A DNA stretch of 64,000 nucleotides from Methylobacterium nodulans ORS 2060 (GCF_000022085.1 NC_011887.1:310001-374000), one strand, 5' to 3'; positions 24,852 to 33,776 are shown, counted from the first letter of the stretch. The notes: generated from the letters alone by a model not told the origin. Numbers and translations are program-made.

Positions 24852-26111
24852 GTGGCCAGCCTCGTTCGGTCAGTGCTCCCGGCTCTCCTTGCCTCGCTCC
24901 TGTGTGTCTCTGCAGCCGAATCTCAAGCCGCGCCGGCCGCCCAGCCCGATGCAGAGGCGCTCGCAAAGGGCGAGTACTTGGCCAGGGCCGGCGATTGCAT
25001 CGCATGCCACACAGCCCCCGAAGGGAAACCCTTCGCGGGCGGGAGGCCGATGGCAACGCCCTTCGGCACGCTGTTCACCTCGAACATCACGCCCGATCCA
25101 GAAACCGGGATCGGCACATGGACGGCCGACCAGTTCTACCAGATGATGCACACGGGCCGCTCCCCGGATGGCGGTTTGCTCTACCCGGCCATGCCGTTCG
25201 GCTCCTACACGAAGGTGACCAGGGCCGACAGCGACGCGATCTATGCCTTTCTGATGTCGGTTCCACCCGTGAAGCAGGCGAACCGACCGCACGACCTTCG
25301 ATTCCCATACAACAATCGTCAGCTCGTACTCGGTTGGCGCACGCTGTTCTTCCGGGAGGGAGAATTCAAGCCTGATCCGAAGCAGTCGGCGGAGTGGAAC
25401 CGGGGTGCCTACCTGGTCGAGGGCCTGGGGCATTGCGGCATGTGCCACACGCCCATCAATGCGCTCGGGGGCAGTTCAGAGTCCCAGGCCTTCCAAGGCG
25501 GGCTCATCCCGATGCAGAACTGGTACGCGCCTTCGCTCACGTCCAACCGCGAGGCTGGGGTCGGCGACTGGAGTATCGAAGAGATCTCGGACCTCCTGCG
25601 CACGGGCATCTCACGGCGTGGGGCTGTCTACGGCCCGATGGCAGAAGTCACCTACAACAGTCTCCAGTACTTGACGCCCGAGGACACCCGAGCCATGGCC
25701 GTCTACCTCAAGAGCCTTGGCCAGGAGGTCGCGCCGCCGGTCACGTCGAACGTGCCCACGGCCGAGAGCAGTCTCCTGCTGTCGCTCGGAAAAACGGTCT
25801 ACGACACCAACTGCGCGAGTTGCCACGGCGCACAGGGGCAGGGCAAGCCGCCGCACTATCCACCCCTCGCCGGCAACCAGTCCATCCAGATGTCCTCGGC
25901 CGTGAATGCCATCCGCATGGTGCTGAATGGCGGCTATCCCCCAGGCACGGAGGGCAATTCCCGCCCCTATGGCATGCCGCCCTTCGCCCAATCCCTGTCG
26001 GACAACGAGGTCGCGGCCGTGGTCACCTACATCCGCACCACCTGGGGCAATCACGGCGCAGCCGTCACCGCCCAGGAAGCCAATCAGCTCCGCTCCGCTC
26101 CGCTGGACTAA
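24852..26111 (+). CDS. Triheme cytochrome c (dehydrogenase-subunit type)
   Basis: A 419-residue exported protein with three heme sites: CIACH, CGMCH and CASCH. The layout (GEYLARAGDCIACHTAPEGK, PFGTLFTSNITPDPETGIG, PPHYPPLAGNQ) is that of the cytochrome subunit of membrane alcohol, aldehyde or gluconate dehydrogenases. The GTG at 24852 is chosen because AGGAGAATC precedes it and a signal peptide follows (VRSVLPALLASLLCVSAA). An upstream GTG at 24837 overlaps the previous stop. Here no dehydrogenase partner is present, so it may be an electron donor to the oxidase. Confidence 0.82.
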   Translation: MASLVRSVLPALLASLLCVSAAESQAAPAAQPDAEALAKGEYLARAGDCIACHTAPEGKPFAGGRPMATPFGTLFTSNITPDPETGIGTWTADQFYQMMHTGRSPDGGLLYPAMPFGSYTKVTRADSDAIYAFLMSVPPVKQANRPHDLRFPYNNRQLVLGWRTLFFREGEFKPDPKQSAEWNRGAYLVEGLGHCGMCHTPINALGGSSESQAFQGGLIPMQNWYAPSLTSNREAGVGDWSIEEISDLLRTGISRRGAVYGPMAEVTYNSLQYLTPEDTRAMAVYLKSLGQEVAPPVTSNVPTAESSLLLSLGKTVYDTNCASCHGAQGQGKPPHYPPLAGNQSIQMSSAVNAIRMVLNGGYPPGTEGNSRPYGMPPFAQSLSDNEVAAVVTYIRTTWGNHGAAVTAQEANQLRSAPLD

Positions 26112-26115
26112 GGCC

Positions 26116-26292
26116 ATGCTGAACTCTCCCCCGCTGCAGGACCGTGATGAGGACACCGAGCATCGCGATGTGGCAGCGATCATACGGGCCGGGCCATCGG
26201 GCGCCCTGACGCTCGCGGCAATCGCCACAGCAATCGTGGTGACGTGCTGGTTTGCCTTCTACTTGTTCGTGTTCCTGCCCCGCGGGAGCTGA
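26116..26292 (+). CDS. Small membrane subunit of the heme-copper oxidase operon
   Basis: A 58-residue protein with a charged N-terminus and one helix (SGALTLAAIATAIVVTCWFAFYLFVFLP). It lies 4 bp after the triheme gene and 12 bp before subunit II. B-type oxidases often carry a single-helix accessory subunit (subunit IIa in Thermus ba3), which is the most economical reading; homology is too weak to state. Confidence 0.6.
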   Translation: MLNSPPLQDRDEDTEHRDVAAIIRAGPSGALTLAAIATAIVVTCWFAFYLFVFLPRGS

Positions 26293-26304
26293 CCGGGAAC
26301 GCCG

Positions 26305-26868
26305 ATGCCGACCCAGGATCACATTGACGAAGGCGCTCGCGTCGCCGAGCGGGTCGAGAGGCGATGGGCGACCCTATCCGTTGCCATCATCATCGTACTG
26401 GCCGGCGCGGCAGCCTTCTCCGGTATTCATCAGGCGACAATGCCGCAAGCTCGGGTCGAGACCATCCAGCCCCAAACTCTCCATCTCACGGGCGAATTCA
26501 TCAAGGGCAATCTGGGTAGCGCAGTCGAGCCGGACGGCTCAGTGACAGTGCGGGCCGTTGGCCAGCAATACAGCTTCACCCCTCAATGCATGGTGGTGCC
26601 CACCAACACGCCGGTGGTGTTTCGGGCGACGAGCCCCGATGTGGTCCACGGCTTTCTGATCCAGAACACCAACATCAACACCATGTTGGTGCCCGGCTAT
26701 GTCTCCGAAATCCCGGCCAAGTTCAGCAGGACGGGTGAGTACCTGATGCCCTGCCAAGAGTACTGTGGGGTGGGGCACGAGGGCATGTGGGCCAAGGTGA
26801 AGGTAGTCGACAAGTCCGAGTTCCTGTCCATGATCTCGGCCAACCGGAGGGTCACCTGTGTTGAATAG
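26305..26868 (+). CDS. Heme-copper oxidase subunit II (CuA)
   Basis: A 187-residue protein with one N-terminal helix (LSVAIIIVLAGAAAFSGI) and a cupredoxin domain. The CuA site is complete: His in SPDVVHGFLIQ and the C-x3-C-x3-H-x2-M block in PCQEYCGVGHEGMW. The single helix is typical of B-type (ba3-like) subunit II. CuA receives electrons from cytochrome c in the periplasm. It overlaps subunit I by 11 bp. Confidence 0.92.
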   Translation: MPTQDHIDEGARVAERVERRWATLSVAIIIVLAGAAAFSGIHQATMPQARVETIQPQTLHLTGEFIKGNLGSAVEPDGSVTVRAVGQQYSFTPQCMVVPTNTPVVFRATSPDVVHGFLIQNTNINTMLVPGYVSEIPAKFSRTGEYLMPCQEYCGVGHEGMWAKVKVVDKSEFLSMISANRRVTCVE

Positions 26869-28480
26869 CAGGAGGCTCATTCTCGCCCATTTCTGGCTGG
26901 CATTCGCCGTCTTCGGCCTCGCCCTGCTGCTCGGGGCTTGGCAGATGTTCATCCGAAGCCCGCTTCACACCTGGATCAGCAATCCCGAGTGGTATTACCG
27001 GTCCCTGACGGCGCACGGCACCGTGATGGCCTATGTGTTCCCAACCCTCGTGGCGATGGGCTTCGGCTACGCTATCAGCGAGGTCTCGCTGAAGCAGCGC
27101 CTCATTGGGCTTCGCTGGGCGTGGGCGGGGTTCTGGCTGATCGTGATCGGTGCCGTCACGGCCATGATCCCGGTGTCGCTCGGCCGGGCCTCGGTGCTCT
27201 ACACCTTCTATCCTCCCCTGATCGGCAGTCCCTTCTACTACCTGGGTGTGGTGCTCGTGGTGGTGGGCTCCTGGATCTGGGTCGCCCTCATGTCGGTCAA
27301 CCTCCATGCCTGGAAGAAAGCGAACCCTGGCGCGCCAGTGCCTCTCCCGATGTTCGCCAATGTGGCTGGCTCCTACCTGTGGGCCTGGACGGCAGTGGGC
27401 GCTGCGCTCGAGCTACTCCTGCAGATCCTGCCGGTCGCCTTCGGTCTCAAATCAACCATCGATGCGGGACTGTCGCGCGTGTTCTTCTCCTGGACGCTAC
27501 ACGCTATCGTCTACTTCTGGCTGATCCCGACCTACATCGCTTATTACACGATCGTGCCGCGAGCGATCGGCGGCAAGATCTACAGCGACACTATGGGCAG
27601 GATTGCATTTATCCTGTTCCTCATCGTCTCGATGCCGATCGGCATGCACCACACCTTCGAGGATCCGCAGGTCGGCGCTGGCTTCAAGTTCATCCATTCA
27701 GCCTTCACGGCCCTCGTGGCGCTGCCGACGCTGCTGACCGTCTTCACCATCTGCGCGTCTGTGGAGATCGCCGCCCGGATGCGCGGCGGTCGCGGGCCGT
27801 TCGGTTGGATCAAGGTCTTGCCTTGGTCGAACCCGATCATGCTCGCCGTCGCGTTCTCGTTCGTGATGCTCGGCTTTGGTGGTGCTGGCGGCCTCATCAA
27901 CATGAGCTACCAGCTCAACACGTCAATTCATAATACCCAGTGGATCACCGGTCATTTCCACCTGATCTTTGGCGGTGCGATCGTCATCATGTACTTCGCG
28001 ATCGCTTATGACCTATGGCCGCATCTGACCGGCCGCGCTTTGACCGATCTGCGTCTGATGCGTACCCAGCTCTGGCTTTGGTTCATCGGCATGATCGTGA
28101 CCACCTTCCCTTGGCATTGGGTGGGGATCCTCGGCATGCCGCGGCGCATGGCCTATTTCGACTACGGCGATCCCGCTGTTGCCACGCAGGCCTTTTCCGT
28201 CACGCTCTCGGCCATCGGCGGCTTCATCCTGGTTGCGTCCGGCGCCCTGTTCATCCTCGTGCTGCTCCGAGGCCAGCGTGCGCCGCGAGAGGACGCTGGT
28301 GTCTACCGGTTCGCCGTCGCGCTGCACCCGCCCGTGGCCGTGCCCGCCCTCAACAGCTACGCGCTGTGGATCGCTCTGATGGTCGGCCTCACGGCGACCA
28401 ATTACGGTTTTCCCATCGCGCAGCTCGCCTTGCGCCAGGACACCTCCGTGCCGGCCGTGTATGTGGGGGTCAATCCATGA
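26858..28480 (+). CDS. B-type (ba3-like) heme-copper oxidase subunit I
   Basis: A 540-residue catalytic subunit with about 13 helices that reduces O2 and pumps protons. Ligands are readable: heme His in SLTAHGTVMAYVF, CuB His and cross-linked Tyr in LHAIVYFWLIPTYIAYY, the CuB His pair in IGMHHTFEDP, and heme His residues in ITGHFHLIFGGA. This set matches the ba3 family rather than A-type oxidases. The start is GTG 26858 after GGAGG, inside the subunit II gene. High-affinity oxygen use is a family trait, consistent with an adjacent Crp/Fnr regulator. Confidence 0.93.
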   Translation: MLNSRRLILAHFWLAFAVFGLALLLGAWQMFIRSPLHTWISNPEWYYRSLTAHGTVMAYVFPTLVAMGFGYAISEVSLKQRLIGLRWAWAGFWLIVIGAVTAMIPVSLGRASVLYTFYPPLIGSPFYYLGVVLVVVGSWIWVALMSVNLHAWKKANPGAPVPLPMFANVAGSYLWAWTAVGAALELLLQILPVAFGLKSTIDAGLSRVFFSWTLHAIVYFWLIPTYIAYYTIVPRAIGGKIYSDTMGRIAFILFLIVSMPIGMHHTFEDPQVGAGFKFIHSAFTALVALPTLLTVFTICASVEIAARMRGGRGPFGWIKVLPWSNPIMLAVAFSFVMLGFGGAGGLINMSYQLNTSIHNTQWITGHFHLIFGGAIVIMYFAIAYDLWPHLTGRALTDLRLMRTQLWLWFIGMIVTTFPWHWVGILGMPRRMAYFDYGDPAVATQAFSVTLSAIGGFILVASGALFILVLLRGQRAPREDAGVYRFAVALHPPVAVPALNSYALWIALMVGLTATNYGFPIAQLALRQDTSVPAVYVGVNP

Positions 28481-29289
28481 GCGACGAAGACCTCCTCTCG
28501 CCCAGGAACCCCTGGTTCGCGCGCTCGGTCGGCATCACGGTCGCCCTATTCGTCGTCACAGCGCTCGGCGGCTTCGTGCTGCTTCCCTACGCGCAGCCGG
28601 ACCTCAAGTTCACCGGCGTGTGGGACGCGATCTGTAGCGCTGCCGGATTGCCGAAGACGCCCTCGGCCGCCGCGCCGGTCCAGCCAGACGGCAAACTCAC
28701 TCAGGTGGTGGTCACCTCTGCCCTGCCCGGCGCCGCGGCTCCGGAGGCGGTCGGACGAGGCGCGACGCTGGCTCAACAATGTGCGATCTGCCATGGGCCG
28801 ACCGGTGTCAGCCGAGCTGACTCGCCCAACCTCGCCGGGCAATACGCGGCCGCGATCTACAAGCAGCTGATGGACTTCAAGACCGGCGCGCGGGCCAACG
28901 CTATCATGACGCCCTTCGCGGTGAACCTGTCCGACCGGGACATGTCCGATCTCGCGGCCTATTACGCGTACCTGCCCAGGCTGCCTGGATTCCATCCGGA
29001 CAGGGACAAGCCCGCGCCTCGGATCGTCATCAACGGTGCCCCGCTTCGCAACATCGCTCCTTGCGGCTCCTGCCACGGCGCACTCGACAACAAGACAGGA
29101 AGCCCGTGGCTGGAGGGGCAGCCAGCAGCGTACGTGAAGGCACAGCTGCAGGCCTTCGCCTCGGGCGCGCGTCGCAATGACATCAGTCAGCAGATGCGCA
29201 ACATCGCCCGGAGGATGACACGAGAGGAGATAGACCAGGCGGCCCAGTGGTACGCTTCACAGCCTCCGACGACCATTCACACTCAGTGA
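28477..29289 (+). CDS. Membrane-anchored diheme cytochrome c
   Basis: A 270-residue protein with one N-terminal helix (VGITVALFVVTALGGFVLLP) and two heme domains, CAICH and CGSCH. The second domain has GQPAAYVKAQLQAFASGARRND, as in c4 cytochromes. Its ATG overlaps the subunit I stop (ATGA). As the last gene of the operon it probably docks electrons directly onto the oxidase. Confidence 0.88.
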   Translation: MSDEDLLSPRNPWFARSVGITVALFVVTALGGFVLLPYAQPDLKFTGVWDAICSAAGLPKTPSAAAPVQPDGKLTQVVVTSALPGAAAPEAVGRGATLAQQCAICHGPTGVSRADSPNLAGQYAAAIYKQLMDFKTGARANAIMTPFAVNLSDRDMSDLAAYYAYLPRLPGFHPDRDKPAPRIVINGAPLRNIAPCGSCHGALDNKTGSPWLEGQPAAYVKAQLQAFASGARRNDISQQMRNIARRMTREEIDQAAQWYASQPPTTIHTQ

Positions 29290-29446
29290 GACTCAGACCA
29301 GGGCGAGGTGCCGGGGCCTCATCAACATCGCTCCGGGAGCTGGCCTGATACAACTCGGAAAAGGTAAAATCAGTCGAGACAAACTGTGGGTTTATGGAGG
29401 GGACCGACCGGCGTTTGCCTATGAGTGAATCGAACCCGCAACGGCC

Positions 29447-29726
29447 TCTGAGCTTGAGTTTGGCCCTTTTTGGTCAGTCGTTGATCCAGAAGAGCGGCGT
29501 TGAGGCGATGTAGTCGAGGGCTTGGTCGAGGGGCGTGGTGGCGATGCCGAACGGCCCTGCGGCGCCCCAGCGTGCCCCGTTCCACCACGGCACCTGAACC
29601 GTGTCGGCCTCGCCGGTGGGCGTGAGCCGGGCGAGGGGAGCGCCGGTGCGCTCGCTCAGCAGCGCGTAGCCGTGGCCCGCCTTGTGCACGGCGACGCCCC
29701 CGCCGCGGGCCTGGTGGAACGCCTCA
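29447..29726 (-). repeat. 280-bp inverted repeat, left arm
   Basis: Runs from TCTGAGCTTGAG to GGAACGCCTCA and is repeated in inverse orientation at 30295-30574. The two arms encode identical protein tails of 83 residues. The spacer of 568 bp holds an IS701 remnant. Confidence 0.9.
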
Positions 29727-29761
29727 AGGCGCGCCTGCAGAGGATCGGGTCTGGCTGGCAT
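29474..29761 (-). CDS. Small hypothetical protein duplicated in an inverted repeat
   Basis: A 95-residue frame, MPARPDPLQARLEAFHQARG, then GHGYALLSERTGAPLARLTP and ending ASTPLFWIND. The composition, with regularly spaced Trp and Leu, suggests a compact soluble domain, and similar small proteins are common near mobile elements in these genomes; I cannot name a family. Its last 83 codons are inside the 280-bp inverted repeat, while the first 12 lie in the unique spacer, so this is the more complete of the two copies. Confidence 0.55.
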   Translation of the reverse strand: MPARPDPLQARLEAFHQARGGGVAVHKAGHGYALLSERTGAPLARLTPTGEADTVQVPWWNGARWGAAGPFGIATTPLDQALDYIASTPLFWIND

Positions 29762-29801
29762 GAGGAAGCCCTTGCACGCGACGCCGGGTTGAGGGCGCCA
29801 A

Positions 29802-30294
29802 CGACACCATCGTGAGGCAGCATCCGGCTGATCCAGCGCAGGCCCGACGCCTTGACGAAGTGGCCGGGGCTGGAGCGCACGGGATCGCGATCGATCCCGC
29901 GCGCCTTGATCCTGGCGCCCCAGCGCCGCTCAAGGGTCTCGTCGATGCCGACCACCACCGGCCCACTCGGCGCGAACGCCGCGATCAGCAGCCCGAGCAG
30001 GCCGCGTGCTGTCGCCTGGGCGCGCCAGCGCCTGCGGCTGAGCACGCGATGATAGGTGCTGACCGTCACGCCCTCGCGCAGGCCCAGGCGGCTGAGCGCC
30101 GCGGTCACGGTCCGCCGCCCGGGCGCGAGCACGGCCCCGGCGACGAGCACCATGAGGTTGGCGAAGGTCGGGCGCGGGAAACAGGCCGCCAAGGGTGCCA
30201 TCCAGGTCGACAGGACAGCAGGGACGACCGCGGCGGCAGGGTTTGCGGCATCGGAGGGGGCTAACCTTGCCATGGCGAGCTCACGATGGTGTCG
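29802..30294 (-). mobile_element. Deleted IS701-family element with 15-bp terminal repeats
   Basis: CGACACCATCGTGAG occurs at 29802-29816 and in exact inverse at 30280-30294, delimiting 493 bp. The right end touches the right arm of the 280-bp inverted repeat directly. The interior codes only for the first part of a transposase. Confidence 0.7.
29805..30273 (-). pseudogene. N-terminal part of an IS701-family transposase
   Basis: From ATG 30273 the frame reads PRPTFANLMVLVAGAVLAPG, RRTVTAALSRLGL, YHRVLSRRRWRAQATARGLLGL, then PVVVGIDETLERRWGARIKARGI with the first catalytic Asp, and HFVKASGLRWISRM. Homology then stops at the left terminal repeat; about 60 percent of the usual protein, with the other catalytic residues, is missing. 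Confidence 0.8.
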
Positions 30295-30574
30295 TGAGGC
30301 GTTCCACCAGGCCCGCGGCGGGGGCGTCGCCGTGCACAAGGCGGGCCACGGCTACGCGCTGCTGAGCGAGCGCACCGGCGCTCCCCTCGCCCGGCTCACG
30401 CCCACCGGCGAGGCCGACACGGTTCAGGTGCCGTGGTGGAACGGGGCACGCTGGGGCGCCGCAGGGCCGTTCGGCATCGCCACCACGCCCCTCGACCAAG
30501 CCCTCGACTACATCGCCTCAACGCCGCTCTTCTGGATCAACGACTGACCAAAAAGGGCCAAACTCAAGCTCAGA
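30295..30574 (+). repeat. 280-bp inverted repeat, right arm (truncated gene copy)
   Basis: Inverse copy of 29447-29726. It carries codons 13-95 of the 95-residue hypothetical protein without a start; the open frame entering from the spacer is unrelated. The arm ends exactly at the IS5-type left end at 30573, so the later IS5 insertion probably cut the duplication. Confidence 0.85.
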
Positions 30575-31579
30575 AGCTGTACGCGAAATGAGGCTGAGCA
30601 GTAGGAGCCGCTCCGATCCATAGGAGGGCATGGCCGGACACCGGCTCACCATATCGGGCCGATGCCTCGCACCCATGCCCGGAACACCGCCTACCTCACT
30701 TCTCCCTCTGCCCGCCTCGTTCCGCGATCCTGCCGGGGCGATGGCTGGGATGCCCTGGCCGACGTCAAGGTGTTCGTCTTCGCCGTCGAAGCCGAATTGG
30801 AGGCCATGGAGCGCGAGCGGGGCGGCGTTCACCGCCGCGGGCGCAAACCCGACCTCGCCCTGCGCCGACGCCTGATCGGGCTGATCTGGCCCCTGAAGCT
30901 TCGGGGGTCTGCCGTGGCGCTTGGCGGGCTGGCTCTCGGGCGTGCCGTTCACTCCCCTGCACAGCGCCTTTGCCCGCTGGACACGGCTCGGGCTGTGGCG
31001 CCGTCTGGGCCAGCGTCTCGCCCTCGACTGGCGCCGCGCCCGCGGCGACGAGGTCGTGCCCTCGGCGGTGGTGGCCGACAGCCGCTCTTTGCGCTCGGCC
31101 CCAAGTGCGTGGGCCCGGGGCATTGACGGCGGCAAGCTGGTCAAAGGCGTGAAGCTGGTGGCCGTCTGCGACAAGCATGGCTCGCTGCTCGACCTCGCCC
31201 TCGGGCCTGCCACCGTGGATGACCGGGCCGGCACCCCGCCGCTGCTGCCGCAGTTGGCCGGGCTCGGTTTCCAGGGTGATCTCCTCGGCGACAGTGGCCT
31301 CAAGGGAGCACCGTTCGCCGCGGCGGCGCTGGTGCACGACATTCACGTCTCGGTCTCGCCCGGCGGCACACGGGACGATCAGTTCCTGCCGTGCGGGATC
31401 AGATGGGTGGTCGAGCGGTTGTTCGCCTGGTTGAGCCGCTACCGTCGGCTTAACATCGTGTACGACCGCCAGCCCGATCTCTTCGCGGCTCACGTCTGGA
31501 TTGCCATGATCTCGATCATCTCACGGCGGCTGGTCGCTCATACACAGGCGCAGCAAGCTGTTTAATCGCGTACAGGCTC
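30573..31579 (+). mobile_element. IS5-family insertion sequence
   Basis: About 1.0 kb between GAAGCTGTACGCGA (30573-30586) and the inverse TCGCGTACAGGCTC (31566-31579), which match at 12 of 14 positions. The right end is 23 bp before the LacI-type gene, so the element has replaced or disrupted that gene's upstream region. Confidence 0.78.
30662..31565 (+). CDS. IS5-family transposase in two overlapping frames
   Basis: The first frame (30662 to about 30910) reads DVKVFVFAVEAELEAMERE and GRKPDLALRRRLIGLIWPLKL. The second (to 31565) reads LPWRLAGWLSGVPFTPLHSAF, VVPSAVVADSRSLRSAP with the first Asp, GLGFQGDLLGDSGLKG with the second, and RWVVERLFAWLSRYRRLNIVYD with the final Glu. The phases meet at a run of five G near 30903-30907, a plausible programmed frameshift as in other IS5 members. 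A damaging mutation is the alternative. Confidence 0.75.
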
Positions 31580-31602
31580 TTAACGGGCATCGGGTCGGCA
31601 AC

Positions 31603-32679
31603 ATGGAGATAGCAGGCGGACCGAACGAAGGCCGGCCGCAGGATGCACGCTCCACCCTGGCGGACATCGCCAGGGAGAGCGGCGTGTCGAAGGCTACCGT
31701 TTCCCTCGTCCTGCGCAATCACCCAAGCATCCCGGAGCGCACGCGCCAGCGCGTTCTGCATGCGGCGGAGCAACTGGGCTACGTCTATAACCGGGGTGCA
31801 GCAAGTCTCCGATCAGCCCAGACGCATCTGATCGGTCTTGCGGTAAACGATCTAACCAATCCGTACTTTGCGGAGATCACAGCGGCGATTGAGGACGTGC
31901 TCACAACGCAAAACCGCATCGTGATCATGTCCAATACGGGCGAGTCGGTTGAGCGGCAGAGCGCCTTCGCCGCAAGCGTACGAGAATACAACGTGGACGG
32001 CCTTTTACTCGTGCCGGCGCGCGGAACCGATGCTACGTTCGTTGATCTGCTGCGGTCATGGCGGTTGCCATTCGTCATGGTATCCCGTTCCGTGCCGGGT
32101 GCGGAGACGGACTTAGTCCAGGCCGATCACCGCGCCGGAACGTTGGCCGCAACGGAGCATTTGGTCGGTCTCGGCCATCGACGCATCGGCTTCATCGGCC
32201 TGAACACGGACATATCGACGGGTCGCGAGCGGTTGGAAGGATACCAGCTGGCGCTGGCGCGAAGCGGGATCGAGTACGAACCGCAGTTGGTGCTGTCGGG
32301 ACCCGCGACGAGGGATGAGGGCATGGCCCAACTCTTCGCGCTGCTTGATCTCCCGGAGCCGCCCACCGCCGCCGTGTGCTTCAACGATGTGGTCGCCTTC
32401 GGTGCGATGCTCGGCTTGCGCGCACGGAACCTGACACCGGGTGCGGACTTCTCGATCTTTGGTTTCGACGATATCGCTGAGGCTACCCTCTGGCGGCCTG
32501 CGCTCACGTCGGTGTCCGTCCCAAGAAAACTCATCGGCCAGACTGCGGCCGAGCTTCTGCTTAGGCGAATCGGCCAGATCGATGCTCCTGCGAAGGTCGT
32601 GCTGCTGCCTACAGAACTCGTCGTCCGGGACACGACAAGCCGACCAGCCCTGCGCGGTCGCCGGGCTCGCCGAAGGTGA
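31603..32679 (+). CDS. LacI-family transcriptional regulator
   Basis: A 358-residue repressor-type protein. The helix-turn-helix and hinge are at residues 17-70 (TLADIARESGVSKATVSLVL, RNHPSIPERTRQRVLHAAEQLGYVYN). The rest is a periplasmic-binding-protein fold (LIGLAVNDLTNPYFAEITAAIE, GLGHRRIGFIGL, SIFGFDDIAEATLWRPALTSV). Sugar-type effectors are usual. It precedes the GntR gene and sugar-acid operon, so a role there is plausible. An IS5-type element sits 23 bp upstream. Confidence 0.88.
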   Translation: MEIAGGPNEGRPQDARSTLADIARESGVSKATVSLVLRNHPSIPERTRQRVLHAAEQLGYVYNRGAASLRSAQTHLIGLAVNDLTNPYFAEITAAIEDVLTTQNRIVIMSNTGESVERQSAFAASVREYNVDGLLLVPARGTDATFVDLLRSWRLPFVMVSRSVPGAETDLVQADHRAGTLAATEHLVGLGHRRIGFIGLNTDISTGRERLEGYQLALARSGIEYEPQLVLSGPATRDEGMAQLFALLDLPEPPTAAVCFNDVVAFGAMLGLRARNLTPGADFSIFGFDDIAEATLWRPALTSVSVPRKLIGQTAAELLLRRIGQIDAPAKVVLLPTELVVRDTTSRPALRGRRARRR

Positions 32680-32686
32680 CCTTTTT
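32656..32686 (+). terminator. Intrinsic terminator of the LacI-type gene
   Basis: GGTCGCC (32656-32662) pairs with GGTGACC (32675-32681), with one G-U pair and a 12-nt loop, followed by TTTTT (32682-32686). The stem overlaps the last codons of the LacI-type gene. Confidence 0.6.
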
Positions 32687-33023
32687 GCGGCTCTCCCGCG
32701 CTTTTGATCCTGCTGGCGAAGTCGCGAGGCTCCGGATCGCCGGGATCACGCTCGGAGTTGGTGTCGCTTCTGCCGTGAGGCTGCGCCATACTCTTCGTGC
32801 TCTGGCCGTTGCCGCACCGGGCTGGCTGGTGGCCCAGGCCCGACCGCACTGGGCCGAATTCCGACCTCAGTCGGACGCTCACGACAGCAGGGCTCGATAG
32901 TCAAAGGCTGCGCAACCGGAATGCCTCTTACAAACTTTAACAAGCTTGCGCGGAACGTACCGTGAGGGGCATACTTGTTGACAGGTGGCCCGCCTGCAGC
33001 GGGCGGGAGAGCAAGAGGGCCGA
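32680..33023. other. Intergenic region upstream of the GntR gene
   Basis: No gene seen. Near its end AACAAG (32939-32944) and CTTGTT (about 32973-32978) form an inverted pair, and TTGACA overlaps the second half (CTTGTTGACAGG). These could be the promoter and an operator of the GntR gene. Confidence 0.4.
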
Positions 33024-33776
33024 ATGGAAGCGGTAGCGCGGGACATGTCGGACGACGAGGCGCGGCCGAGCTCTTTGGCGCGGCCGTCGAGCCTCGCTGA
33101 CGGCGTCTATCAGAGCCTCGTCACGGAGATCGCGAGCGGGACCTATGCCGAGAACCAGAAGCTGCCGAGCGAGAACGATCTCGCAGGGCGGTTCAAGGTC
33201 TCGCGCCCCATCGTTCGGGCGGCCCTTGAGCGGCTGAGGCGCGAGAATGTCATCGTCTCGCGTCAGGGCGCCGGCAGCTTCGTGCGGGCGCGCGGCAAGG
33301 CGCCCGCGCTCGGCTTCGCTCCGGTCGAGAGCATCGCCGACATCCAGCGCTGCTACGAGTTCCGCCTGACCATCGAACCCGATGCGGCCTTCTACGCGGC
33401 CTTGCGGCGCAACGAGGCCGCGATCGGCCGGATCGCGAGCGCCCTCGACCTCTTGAACGCGGCGACGCGCCAGCAGCAGCATCGGGACGACGCCGATTTC
33501 GCCTTCCATCTCGCCATCGCGGAGGCGTCCAACAATCACTACTACGCCGCCTCCATGCAGGCCCTGCAGGCGCACATCGCCGTCGGCATGAAGATCCATG
33601 GCCTCGCGCTGCTCGGACCGAATTCCGGCCTGCAGGGGGTCTTCGATGAGCACCACGCCATCTTTGCTGCCGTCCGGGATGGCGATCCGAACACTGCCCG
33701 CGTGCAGATGCAGCGGCATATCTGCTCGTCGCGTGATCGTTTGTTCGAGTGCCGTCTTCTCGATCTATCGCTATAG
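33024..33776 (+). CDS. GntR-family regulator, FCD (FadR-like) type
   Basis: A 250-residue regulator. The winged helix is at about 25-95 (LADGVYQSLVTEIASGTYAE, KLPSENDLAGRFKVSRPIVRAALERLRREN). The all-helical FCD domain carries the metal residues in D/H positions (FRLTIEPDAAFYAA, ADFAFHLAIAEASNNHYY, FDEHHAIFAAVRDGD). FCD regulators respond to organic or sugar acids. ATG 33024 follows AAGAGGG. It stands directly before the sugar-acid operon and is its most likely local repressor. Confidence 0.88.
   Translation: MEAVARDMSDDEARPSSLARPSSLADGVYQSLVTEIASGTYAENQKLPSENDLAGRFKVSRPIVRAALERLRRENVIVSRQGAGSFVRARGKAPALGFAPVESIADIQRCYEFRLTIEPDAAFYAALRRNEAAIGRIASALDLLNAATRQQQHRDDADFAFHLAIAEASNNHYYAASMQALQAHIAVGMKIHGLALLGPNSGLQGVFDEHHAIFAAVRDGDPNTARVQMQRHICSSRDRLFECRLLDLSL

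Noticed and set aside
24747..26111. Cytochrome subunit of an alcohol or gluconate dehydrogenase complex
   Set aside because: No dehydrogenase or gamma subunit lies nearby; the neighbours are oxidase genes. I kept the structural type but not the enzyme assignment.
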